Source: Dermatophilus congolensis (lineage in GTDB: Bacteria; Actinomycetota; Actinomycetes; Actinomycetales; Dermatophilaceae). Taken from it: a DNA stretch of 64,000 bases. Below, piece after piece: positions 39,599 to 49,010 of the stretch. The stretch spans positions 248,001-312,000 of the forward strand of contig NZ_UFYA01000001.1 in NCBI RefSeq assembly GCF_900447215.1. Reading direction: 5' to 3'. Position numbers and translations under genes: made by a program. Under the pieces are notes generated by a model. It was given only the letters and a program-made list of their open reading frames with translations. It did not search any database and was not told where the DNA came from. The number at the start of each line of letters is the position of its first letter. Position 1 is the first letter of the stretch.

Positions 39599-39620
39599 TG
39601 CCTGGATTTTGCCTGGATTT
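39599..39620. repeat. Tandem 11-bp repeat upstream of the response regulator
   Basis: TGCCTGGATTT occurs twice back to back, 20-41 bp before the start codon. Direct repeats at 11-bp spacing are typical OmpR-family binding sites, so this is a candidate operator or autoregulatory site. Confidence 0.6.
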
Positions 39621-39641
39621 GTGCCTCGAGGCACCCGAGGA

Positions 39642-41369
39642 TCAGGGAGTAGCGACCTCAAATATTTTGTTTTCCATGGGCAAGGGGGCGCCTTTACACG
39701 TGACGTCTTGACGCGGCCAGATTCCTCGCTGCAGCCAGGCAAGAGCGATGTTGTTCACGCACTTGTTGTCAGGTGCAGAGGTGAATGCCCCGTGGTTTCC
39801 GTCGTTATCGATGGTGATCATGCGGGTGGCGGAGTGTGCAGCGTGTGCTGCTCGGGCGCCTTCCACGGGAGTAGCCGGGTCAACCTCACCTTGGATCATG
39901 AGGATGTTGGCCGAGCCTGAACCATTGATGGTGGGAACCTTCTTGGGAGCCCATGGCCAGTAAGCGCACGGGGCGGCGATGACGCTGAGCATGGAGCCTT
40001 GCAGTGGGTATTTCTTCTGCGCGTTGAGGTATTCCTTTTCGAGAGATTCGCGGCGCCGGTCGAAGTTAGTGTCGTTGCAGACAATGGCCGTGCGGACGGT
40101 CTGGGTGGAAAGCAGGCTTTCGTTGTCCTCGGGTTCAAAGGTTTGCCCGGAGGGCATCTTCACTGTGCCTTTGCTGCCGCGCAGACTGACATTGAGCTGT
40201 TTGAGCGTGGCTCCGATGGAGGAGAGCGATTCGTCGCTGTAAAGCATCTGCATGAGAGTGGCATCGAAGCTGGCAGGAGTAAGGTCGCGGACGCGTCCTT
40301 TAGCCACTTCACTGCGGATTTTCTCGTAGTTGTTGCGGACTTCGCTGGCAGTAGTTCCTAGGCCGAAGTCTTTATTGTGCCGAGCGATCCACGGAAGAGC
40401 CTGTTTGTCCCAGCGGCGCTGGAAGCCTTGAGGCATCAGCGCGAAAGAGGAACGCCAGTCGCCGGTGAACTTAGCGTTAGCGTCGGTGAGTACGCGTCCA
40501 GTGCTGTGCGGGTAGAGCTTGGCCATCCAAGCGCCCATCCAAGAACCACCGGAAGTGCCGAAAAAGTCGATGGTTTTGAAACCGAGGACCTGCCGGACCA
40601 GATCCATGTCAGCGACGGTGTTAGCAGTGGTGATGTGGGGGAGCACTTTGGGGTGCTTGCTTGTACACGATTGCGTCCACTGCTTGTAGCTTTGCCACAT
40701 ACGCTCGCGGACGGCTTTGCTGGTGTCGCGCTGGTCTTTGGGGGTGAAGTCGGGCAGGGGGCATTCAACGGGGCTGGATAGTCCGGTGCCGCGGGGGTCT
40801 ACGCCGATGATGTCGTGGGTGGTGCGCAGGGATTCTTTTGAGTCAGCGATGGCTGAAACGAATTCGCCTGCGGGGGAGCCGGGGCCGCCAGGGTTGACGA
40901 ATAGTGGGCGGGCGCTGCGGGCTTTGCCGCTGTGTTTGAGGCGAGTGATGTTGAGGTTGATGGAGCCTTTAGAGAAGTCTTGCCAGTCCAAGGGGGTGCT
41001 GATTCGAGCGCATTCGATGGGGTAGGGGCTGTTGCCAGTGTCTGCGGCTACCCGTGCTGCGGTGGAGCATGTTTTGGAAGACCAGGCGGGTTTTTGCGCT
41101 AGGTACTGTGCTTTAGTCAGGGCTGGAAGGGGTTTTTGCGCTCCGGTGCGTGGAGTGGGTTTCTTGCGCGCAGCCAAGACACTGGCAACAGATTTTTTGA
41201 CTGTGGGGTCTTTGGTGGCGGCGTGCGCATTTTGGGCTGCCGACCAGGGAGTGAGAGCAACGGGGGTTGCTACCAGGATCGCTGCAGCCATGCGGGCTAC
41301 TGAGGGTCGTCGTGACTTGCCGCTTTTGTGGCGCTGCGATGGTGGTGTGGTGGTCGGCTGATTGTTCAT
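39642..41369 (-). CDS. Secreted tripeptidyl aminopeptidase-like alpha/beta hydrolase (S33)
   Basis: A 575-residue secreted hydrolase. A signal peptide (about 15-52, ending AQNAHAA) and a basic pro-like region precede an alpha/beta-hydrolase domain with the oxyanion-loop LFVNPGGPGSP, IIGVDPRGTGLSS, the nucleophile Ser in FFGTSGGSW, the acid Asp in QGEVDPATPVEGA, and His in DNDGNHGAFT. This matches the Streptomyces tripeptidyl-peptidase (Tap/SlpD-type) family that trims N-terminal tripeptides outside the cell. ATG 41369 has AGGAGGGG upstream; the longer frame is not needed. Confidence 0.9.
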   Translation of the reverse strand: MNNQPTTTPPSQRHKSGKSRRPSVARMAAAILVATPVALTPWSAAQNAHAATKDPTVKKSVASVLAARKKPTPRTGAQKPLPALTKAQYLAQKPAWSSKTCSTAARVAADTGNSPYPIECARISTPLDWQDFSKGSINLNITRLKHSGKARSARPLFVNPGGPGSPAGEFVSAIADSKESLRTTHDIIGVDPRGTGLSSPVECPLPDFTPKDQRDTSKAVRERMWQSYKQWTQSCTSKHPKVLPHITTANTVADMDLVRQVLGFKTIDFFGTSGGSWMGAWMAKLYPHSTGRVLTDANAKFTGDWRSSFALMPQGFQRRWDKQALPWIARHNKDFGLGTTASEVRNNYEKIRSEVAKGRVRDLTPASFDATLMQMLYSDESLSSIGATLKQLNVSLRGSKGTVKMPSGQTFEPEDNESLLSTQTVRTAIVCNDTNFDRRRESLEKEYLNAQKKYPLQGSMLSVIAAPCAYWPWAPKKVPTINGSGSANILMIQGEVDPATPVEGARAAHAAHSATRMITIDNDGNHGAFTSAPDNKCVNNIALAWLQRGIWPRQDVTCKGAPLPMENKIFEVATP

Positions 41370-41572
41370 TGCCCCTCCTGCGCATGTGGGTGCGTAGATG
41401 CTGCTATCTACGGTCAGGGGCACCAGAACCGTGGCTAATGCCCTCGGAATAACTGTGCCAGCTTGTTCGCCTACGGGTACTGCTCGGGTTGTGCACGAGA
41501 GCGTCTCTCCGGGGCGCTGCCGAAATTGCAGCCTCGCTTAAAAGGATTCTCCTGCAAGTGTAGTGATGGTTT

Positions 41573-43227
41573 TTAGTGCGTGGCGCCGTTTTCTGTCTCA
41601 AGGTCGTCAGCATCGATGATTGCGTATGCATACCCTTGTTCGGCGAGGAACCTTTGCCGGTGAGCTGCGAATTCGGCGTCGATAGTGTCGCGGGCAACGA
41701 TGGTGTAGAAGCGCGCGCTGCGGCCATCGTTTTTCGGCCGGGTTAGGCGGCCTAAGCGTTGGGCTTCTTCTTGTCTAGAGCCAAAAGTGCCGCTGACTTG
41801 GATAGCAATACTGGCTTCAGGAAGGTCGACGGAGAAGTTGGCCACTTTGCTTACAACGAGCAGGTTTAATTCGCCAGTGCGGAATTGGTGAAAAAGTTTT
41901 TCACGTTGTTTGACGGGTGTTTGTCCGGTGATCAGCGGAGCGTTGAGTTCGGCTGCGAGTGTTTCGAGCTGTTCGAGGTATTGGCCGATGACAAGGGTGG
42001 GCTCTTCGGGGCGCTTGATAAGCAGTTTTGCCACAACGGTGTCTTTGACGCTGTGGCAGGAAGCGAAACGGTAGCGCTTCTGAGGGTCGGTGGTGGCATA
42101 GGTGACCCGGTCGCTGTCAGGCAGTGACACGCGTACCTCGGTGCAGTGGGCAGGGGCGATGTAGCCCTGGGATTCAATGTCTTTCCATGGGGCGTCAAAA
42201 CGTTTGGGGCCGATGAGGCTGAACACATCTGATTCGCGTCCGTCTTCGCGTACAAGCGTTGCGGTCAGGCCCATCCGGCGTCGTGCTTGCAGATCAGCGG
42301 TCATCCGGAAGATGGGGGCAGGTAAGAGATGGACTTCGTCGTAAATGATGAGTCCCCAGTCGCGGGCGTTGAGCAGATCCAGGTGGGTGTAGGTGCCTTT
42401 TCGTTTGTGCGTGAGGACTTGGTAGGTGGCGATGGTTACCGGACGGATTTCTTTGACTGTGCCGGAGTACTCACCGATTTCGTCCTCGGTCAGGGTGGTG
42501 CGGCGTAGCAGCTCGTTGCGCCATTGGCGGGCAGCGACGGTATTAGTGACAAGGATGAGAGTAATGGTGCTTGCGGCAGCCATAGCGCCAGCACCAACAA
42601 GGGTTTTGCCTGCCCCGCAAGGAAGAACGACTACTCCTGATCCACTGGCCATGAAGCTGTCGACGGCGTGTTGTTGGTAGGGGCGTAGTTGCCAGTCAGT
42701 ATCAGATAGGTCGATGGGGTGGGATTTTCCATCGACGTATCCGGCTCGGTCTTCGGCGGGCCACCCGACTTTGAGAAGTTCTTGTTTGAGGTGCCCTCGT
42801 TCGCTGTTGTGGACGATGACGTGTTTGTCGTCGAGGCGCTCGCCGAGGAGGGGGGCGATTTTTTGTGCCGGGTTACTTCTGTAAATACAGCCAGGTCGGT
42901 GGCTTCAAGGACGAGGCGCTCGCTGTCTTTGATGAGACGAAGGCGCCCGTATCTGTCCATGGTGTCGGCAATATCGACTAGGAGCGAGTGAGGCACGGGG
43001 TAACGGGAGTGCTCGACGAGAGCATGTACAACGGTTTCGGCGTCGTATCCGGCTGAGCGGGCATTCCACAGCCCTAAGGGCGTGATGCGGTAGGTGTGGA
43101 TATGTTCGGGAGAGCGTTCGAGTTCGGCGAATGGCGCGATCGCGGCTCGTGCCGCGACTGCGTCGGGGTGGTTGACCTCTAGGAGGAGTGTCTTGTCGCT
43201 CTGAACGATAAGTGCGCCGTTTGTCAT
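41573..43227 (-). pseudogene. XPB/Ssl2-like DNA repair helicase, one frameshift
   Basis: The actinobacterial XPB-type 3'-5' helicase (about 550 residues in relatives). The N-terminal damage-recognition part reads normally from ATG 43227 (GALIVQSDKTLLLEVNHP) to TRHKK. At a six-T run (42859-42864, six A on the coding strand) the frame shifts; one extra A restores IAPLLGERLDD and continuity into LRPYQQHAVDSF. The helicase then continues intact: motif I LPCGAGKTL, motif II YDEVHLL, motif III LTATLVRED, motif V VSKVANFSVDLPEA and motif VI QEEAQRLGRLTRP. Only one base is missing, in a homopolymer, so sequencing error is the first suspicion; transcriptional slippage is possible. Confidence 0.88.
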
Positions 43228-43463
43228 GGTGGTAGTGACAACGTTGGTGGCGGTGTTTTGCTTCCCGCAAGGTGCGTGGGGTGAGGAATCTATGGGGAGT
43301 GTTGAACGTATGTGTTCACAAAGGCCCTGTTAGCTTCGGCGTTTCAGTACGGTGAGAAAGCGGTAAGGGCCGGATTGGGCGGTCTGTGAACCTCTGAGAG
43401 GTTCCGAAGGCCGCGCGACCAAAGAGTGTGCGGTCGAGGCACCGCCGATGAGGAGATAAACGC

Positions 43464-45476
43464 ATGTCTATTGATCAGTTGCACTCGGGTGTGGATGTGG
43501 ATGCTTTTGACCGCAGCGTCCGTCCTCAAGATGATCTGTTTGGGTTCGTTAATGGTGGGTGGGCTGCGCGCACAGAGATTCCTGCTGACCGTGGTCGGTT
43601 TGGGACGTTTGATGTGTTGCGCGATACCGCGCAGGAGCACATGCGCGAGATTGTTGACCGGGCCGCTGAGGTTGCGGCCGAAGGGGGCCGGGGTGATGAG
43701 CTGGCCAGCGTTCGTTCTCAGGTGGGGGCGCTGTATGCGTCTTTCATGGATGTTGAGCAGGTAGAGGCGGCGGGGGTTTCACCGCTGGTTGATGTTGTGT
43801 TGGGGGTTATTGAGGCTGCTGATGCTCAGCAGTTGTGGGGGCGTCTGGGAGCTTTGCAGCGTGAAGGTGTGGCTGGGGCGGTGGCGGTGTTTGTTGACAC
43901 CGATCGGCGATCTTCTGACTCGTATGTGACGAATATGTATCAGTCAGGGTTGGGGCTTCCGGACGAGGCCTACTACCGGGATGAGGATCACGCTGAGGTG
44001 CGTGAACAGTACGTGAAACATATTGAGCGCACGTTTGCTTTGCTGGCGGAGCATGCTCCTGAGCTGGTGGCTCCGTTAGGTGCTGCAGATGAGATTGCGC
44101 GTGCTGTGATGGCGCACGAAACAGTGCTGGCTTCGTATCACTGGGACCGGGTGGCAGCGCGGGATGCTGTTGCCACTTATAACAAGGTTTCTTTTGATGG
44201 GCTGATGGAGTTGGCGCCAGCGGTTCCGTGGCGTGCGTGGCTTGATGGTGCTGGCGCACCTGAGGGCGGGCCAGCTGAATTCGTGGTGGCGATGCCCTCG
44301 TATGTGCAGGGGTTGTCTGAGTTGGTTCAGTCAGCTGAACTGCTTGAGTGGAAGCGGTGGGCAGTGTGGTTGGTGTTGCGTTCGTGGTCTTCCTATTTGC
44401 CGGGCGCTTTCGATCAGGAACATTTTGACTTCTATGGTCGGGTGTTGACTGGTACGACGGTGCAGCGGGATCGGTGGCGCCGTGGTGTCGCCTTGGTGGA
44501 TGGGTTGATTGGTGAAGCCGCGGGACGTTTGTATGTTGCCGAGCGGTTCAAGCCTGAATCGAAGGCGCGTGTTCAGGAACTAGTGTCGAATCTAATTGAG
44601 GCGTATCGGCGTGATATTTCGGATTTGGATTGGATGAGTGAAGCAACCAAAGCGCGAGCTTTGGAGAAGCTTTCGTTGTTTACTCCGAAAATCGGTTATC
44701 CGGATTCGTGGCGTGATTACTCAGGGTTGCGAGTAGAGGCTGATGACCTGATTGGAAACGTGCGCCGCGCTATGGCGTTTGAAACGGATCGTGAATGGCG
44801 CAAACTTGGTGGCCCAGTGGATCGCGGTGAGTGGTTCATGACTCCACAGACGGTGAATGCGTATTACAACCCGGGAATGAATGAGATTGTTTTCCCGGCA
44901 GCTATTTTGCAGCCGCCTTTCTTTGACCCTGAAGCAGATGATGCAGTGAATTATGGCGCTATTGGTTCGGTTATTGGTCATGAAATTGGACATGGATTTG
45001 ATGATCAAGGGTCAAAATATGATGGTCGAGGCAATTTAGAAGATTGGTGGACCGAAGAAGACCGTGAGCGTTTTGATGAGCGCGCAACGGCATTGATTGC
45101 GCAGTATGAGGGTTTGAGGACGCGTGATCTTCCCGAAGAGAAAGTTAATGGTGCTCTGACGGTTGGTGAGAATATTGGAGATCTTGGTGGAGTGACGATT
45201 TCTTACCTGGCGTATTTGATTTCTTTGGATGGAGCGGAGCCAGCTTTGCTGGACGGTTTGACTGGCCAGCAGCGATTCTTCGTGGGCTGGGCGCAGGCTT
45301 GGCGGGGTAAGTCTCGTCCGCAGGAGGCGCGTCGTTTGTTGAAGATTGATCCGCACTCACCGGTAGATTTGCGGGCCAACATTGTGCGTAACTTGACAGA
45401 GTTCCATGAAGCGTTCGAGGTCGCGCCAGGTGATGGATTGTGGCTCGCGCCCAGTGAACGGGTGCGTATTTGGTGA
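43464..45476 (+). CDS. pepO: M13 family zinc metallopeptidase (PepO/neprilysin-like)
   Basis: A 670-residue M13 endopeptidase that cleaves short peptides; no signal peptide or membrane helix, so probably cytosolic. Zinc motif VIGHEIGHGFD (HExxH) with the third ligand Glu in GENIGDLGG; the substrate-binding NAYYNPGMNEIVFPAA is upstream, and the C-terminus has the family ending DLRANIVRNLTEFHEAF and a terminal Trp (VRIW). ATG 43464 has GAGGAG upstream. The frame is intact, in contrast with its neighbours on both sides. Confidence 0.94.
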   Translation: MSIDQLHSGVDVDAFDRSVRPQDDLFGFVNGGWAARTEIPADRGRFGTFDVLRDTAQEHMREIVDRAAEVAAEGGRGDELASVRSQVGALYASFMDVEQVEAAGVSPLVDVVLGVIEAADAQQLWGRLGALQREGVAGAVAVFVDTDRRSSDSYVTNMYQSGLGLPDEAYYRDEDHAEVREQYVKHIERTFALLAEHAPELVAPLGAADEIARAVMAHETVLASYHWDRVAARDAVATYNKVSFDGLMELAPAVPWRAWLDGAGAPEGGPAEFVVAMPSYVQGLSELVQSAELLEWKRWAVWLVLRSWSSYLPGAFDQEHFDFYGRVLTGTTVQRDRWRRGVALVDGLIGEAAGRLYVAERFKPESKARVQELVSNLIEAYRRDISDLDWMSEATKARALEKLSLFTPKIGYPDSWRDYSGLRVEADDLIGNVRRAMAFETDREWRKLGGPVDRGEWFMTPQTVNAYYNPGMNEIVFPAAILQPPFFDPEADDAVNYGAIGSVIGHEIGHGFDDQGSKYDGRGNLEDWWTEEDRERFDERATALIAQYEGLRTRDLPEEKVNGALTVGENIGDLGGVTISYLAYLISLDGAEPALLDGLTGQQRFFVGWAQAWRGKSRPQEARRLLKIDPHSPVDLRANIVRNLTEFHEAFEVAPGDGLWLAPSERVRIW

Positions 45477-45535
45477 GCTGTTGCCGGTGATGGCCGTCTT
45501 CGCCCAGTTCGGGTGAGGGCGGCCATCGCCGCTGT

Positions 45536-47845
45536 TTAGGGGCTGGTGGGGGCAGGGGTAGCGCCGATGAGTCGGTGGATGGAGAAGGTGCGTACAGCGT
45601 CGGTTCCTTCGACGATGCCGTGTACGCGTCCGGCTTCGATAAAGGTGGGGCGTAGGAGGAGTCTGGTGGTGGATCCGTCGGGCCCTGCCAGGGAAATCCA
45701 CACGTTGTGGCGTGCAGTGATTGCTTCGCGGAGGGTGTCCAGGGTGATGGTGGGGTCGCTGGCTTCGATGGCGGGGTCGTCGTTGTTGGTGAGTGCGGCG
45801 TCTCCTGCACGCATGGCCTGGATGAGGTGAGCGGCATCGTCGTGACTTACCGGTGGTGGGGCGGTGAGGATGGGGGTGGGGGTGTGCTGGTCGGTGGCGC
45901 GGGTTGCGTTGAGGCTGTGGGGGGTGTGGTTGCCGCTGAGGGATTCGGCTAGTGGGCTGTGTCCGGCTTTGCGTAGGGCGGTCAGGGTGGTGTTGCGGTC
46001 GTAGTGGGTGATAACAACGGTGGGTGCTAGTCGGCGTAGAGCGAGGTGTGTTAGGCGGGGGTCGTGTTCGATGGCGTCAAGGCAGGTAGTGTCGTCGCTG
46101 GTCAGGTAGGTGCTGGTTTCGCCGACGCGGACACGGCCGTGGCGGCGGGCGACGTCGCGAATGAGGTATTCGAGAGGTTGGGGGATACCGGTGGGGCAGT
46201 GGCGTTTGAGGGTGGTAATGAGGTCGTCGGCGGAGGCTGCGGTGTCGAGGTAGCGGCGGATGCTTTCGGGGGTGAATCGGAAAACGCTTGCTCCTCCACG
46301 GGATTCGAGGTCAGCGATGAGGCGGAGTAAGTCGGCGGTGTGGCCTTCGAGACGGCCGGGGACGACTGCGGTTAGGTCGCTTTGAAAGAGGATGTCTTTT
46401 GCCGGTGGTGGCAGGTGAGTGTCGAGGGTTGCAAGGGCATGCAGGGCTGTGCTGTGTGGGTCGCTGTCGGTGCTGAGTGGGGTGTCTGGGTCGATGAGGT
46501 CGGTGGTGCTCAGGCCGTTGTTCCAGGCGATCCAGAGTGCGTGTCCGGTGGGGGTGAGCGCACCGTTGGTGATGATGCCTAGGTGGGTGCCTTCGTGGAG
46601 GGTGACGTGGGTTGCCTCGGTGAGGATGTTGGGGTCGCGGCGGGGGTGCTGGGGGGTCAGCGAAGTGGCTAGTGAGGTGGGGGTGGTGCCGTGTCCGGTG
46701 GGTAGGCAGGCCAGAGCGTGTAGGACGCTGTGGCGGGTGGTGCGGTAGGTGGTGGAAGTGTTTTCTGGGCCCAGGGGGGTGGTGGCGGTGGTGGTGCGGT
46801 CGGTGTCGAACCAGGCTAGGGCCAGGCGGGCCCATCGGGTGGCGGCGCTGGTGTGGCGCCATGCGTCATAGGTGAGGGTGGGGGCGTAGTAGGTGTCGGT
46901 GTCAGCGTGGCGGGCTGGTGGGTCGAAGGTGCCGATGAGTCCAGCGCCGTAGGCGATTTCGAGGTAGAGGGTGGTGGTGTTGGTGTCGGTGTCGAGTTCG
47001 GCGGCGATGCGGCGTAGGTCGCGCACACCTAGGGAGCCGTTGCGGAGCATCCGGGGTGGGGTGGTTGCGAGGATGTGGCCGAGTTCGTCGATGCGTTCGA
47101 GGCAGGTGGTGATGGCTGCCAGGGTTGCTTCGGGTGTGTGTGGGGGTAGGGGGGTGGTGGTTGGGGGTGTGGGGTCGAGGGTGTTTGGGGGTAGGAGGTT
47201 GCCGTTGCGTAGGGCGAGTGCGACGGTGCGGGGCAGGATGATGCGGGTGGGGGTTGGGCGTTGCAGGAGTCCGAGGGTAGTGAGGTGTTCGGCGATGTCG
47301 GTGATGCGTCCTGTGGTCGGGATGTCGCCGATGGGGGGTCCCCAGGTGAGGGTGTCGAGGATGGTGCGTTGGTGGGGGGTGAGTGTGTTGAGGTGGTCAG
47401 CGATTTCGTCGGGCTGGGGGGTGTTTTCGTCTGCTGGTGCGAGTCCGGCGATGTAGGGCCCTAGGGCGGTGGTGACGCCTGCAGGTACGTGGTAGGTGGT
47501 TTTTTCTTTCCAGAGCAGGGCGAGGTCGCGCAGGGTTTCGGCGCTACGGCGTAGTGCGGTGGGGGGTGATGTTGAGCAGTGTTGCAGCCTGGGGGACGTT
47601 GCCGTTGCTGATGGCTAGGGCTTGCAGGACGTGGAGTTCGCGGGGGCGAGGTTGTCCAAGGCGCGAGCGGCGCTGGGGGTGGAGGTGGCTCGGGCGGCGA
47701 GGGTGCGTAGGTCGGGGATGGTTGGTCGGGCGAGGTCGGGGCGTTGTTGCAGGAGGGTGATGAGGGCGTCGTCGCTGCGGGCGCGTAGATCCTCAGCGAG
47801 TGAGCGAATTTTTCGGCTCGATGGGCGTGCGGCCATGTTTTCCAT
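45536..47845 (-). pseudogene. Helicase-associated (XPB/Ssl2-like C-terminal) domain protein, two compensating frameshifts
   Basis: A large actinobacterial protein (about 770 residues) of the helicase-associated/XPB C-terminal-like type, often near xpb. From ATG 47845 (GAGGA upstream) the N-terminus reads RKIRSLAEDLRARSDDAL to ALDNLAP. At five G (47642-47646) the frame shifts, a short stretch continues in a second frame (ELHVLQALAISNGNVPQAATLLNI), and at six G (47571-47576) it returns to the first frame (TALRRSAETLRDLALLW). From there it is open to the stop, including SVFRFTPESIRRYLD and IPQPLEYLIRDVARRHG. One missing and one extra base in homopolymers explain everything. Function is unknown; it lacks helicase Walker motifs. 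Confidence 0.8.
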
Positions 47846-48136
47846 GGTAGTCCTCGCTGAGGTGGGGGTTGGGTTCTTGGATGGTGTTGTTGGGCTGGGG
47901 TGGGGCGTTGGGCGATGGCACCAGCTACGCTGGTTTGATGACGGGCTGGTGTCAGGCTGCACCCCTGTAGTGGTGATCCGTGTGGGATACGGGTTCTGCC
48001 AGGTGTGATTGCGCCGGTCGGCTCGGCACAGATGACGTTTCGGATGTGAGGTCGAGGCTATGCACAGTTCCCAAGGCCGGGGGTTTCGGCTTGGCGGTGT
48101 TTGTGTGTGCTGCGGCGATCTTTGTGGAGGTGTGTG

Positions 48137-48880
48137 ATGCCCGCTGTTAAGAAGGACACCACGTTGAGTTCACCGCGTGCGGTTGAGGTTGCGCGGGGGG
48201 TTGCTGCTGAGTTGGCCGAGCCGGGCACGGTGGGTGATTTGGTGGAGTCAGTGACTGAAGCTGACCGGTTGGTGACGCACAAGTTTGAGTGCATGGCGAA
48301 GGCTTACCGGGGGTGGCGTTGGTCGGTGACGTTGGGGCGTGCGCCGCGTTCTCGCAAGGTGACGGTGTGTGAGGTCGGTTTGGTGCCGGGGGCCGATGCG
48401 GTGCTGTCTAAAGAGTGGGTGCCGTATGCGGATCGGTTGCAGCCGGGGGATTTGCGCCCTGGTGATGTGTTGCCCTACCGGGAAGATGATGCTCTGGTGC
48501 AGCCGGGGTTTGAGGCAACTGGTGATGAGGATGTTGATCGGGTTGCTTTGTGGGAGTTGGGTCTTGGGCGTCCGCGGGTGTTGTCTGCGGAGGGTCGTGA
48601 GGCTGCTGCGACTCGATGGTACGAGGGAGAGTGCGGGCCGCGTTCTGAGATGGCTCGAGCTGCGAAGGCTCCGTGCAGTACGTGTGGTTTCTTCTTGCCA
48701 GTGACGGGTGCGCTGCGCAGTGTGTTTGGTGTGTGTGCTTCGCCGTGGTCGCCTTCGGATGGTCGAGTGGTGAGCTTGGATCATGGCTGTGGTGCGCACA
48801 GTGAGACCGATGCTGCGCCTACTCAGGCGGCATTGGCTTCTGAGCCGGTTGTCGACGATTTAGCTATCGAGGCGGTGTAA
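48137..48880 (+). CDS. DUF3027 family protein
   Basis: A 247-residue actinobacterial protein, soluble. The family features are present: HKFECMAKAYRGWRWSVTL near the start, SKEWVPYADRLQPGDLRPGDVLP in the middle, and a putative metal-binding cluster near the C-terminus (APCSTCGFFLP, then VCASPWSPSDGRVVSLDHGCGAHSE). ATG 48137 follows GGAGGTGTGTG. Function unknown; it usually sits near cold-shock or helicase genes in actinobacteria. Confidence 0.85.
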   Translation: MPAVKKDTTLSSPRAVEVARGVAAELAEPGTVGDLVESVTEADRLVTHKFECMAKAYRGWRWSVTLGRAPRSRKVTVCEVGLVPGADAVLSKEWVPYADRLQPGDLRPGDVLPYREDDALVQPGFEATGDEDVDRVALWELGLGRPRVLSAEGREAAATRWYEGECGPRSEMARAAKAPCSTCGFFLPVTGALRSVFGVCASPWSPSDGRVVSLDHGCGAHSETDAAPTQAALASEPVVDDLAIEAV

Positions 48881-49010
48881 TTTACCAGCAGGGTTGCGGG
48901 CGTGGCTGCGCCTGGTTAATTCGGCGAGATTCGTTGGCTAATAGGGCGGTGCTCTGGTCATTCTCAGGCGTGGTGAGTGGTAGGTCACAGGTAACGTTAA
49001 GGTTTCCTTC

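Noticed and set aside
43385-43406. Small hairpin (GAACCTC-TGA-GAGGTTC) before pepO
   Set aside because: Short, without a T-run, and within a promoter region; too weak to call a terminator or operator.
45145-45837. Minus-strand frame overlapping the end of the M13 peptidase gene
   Set aside because: Ser/Pro-rich shadow of pepO and of the helicase-associated gene; no ribosome binding site or motif.
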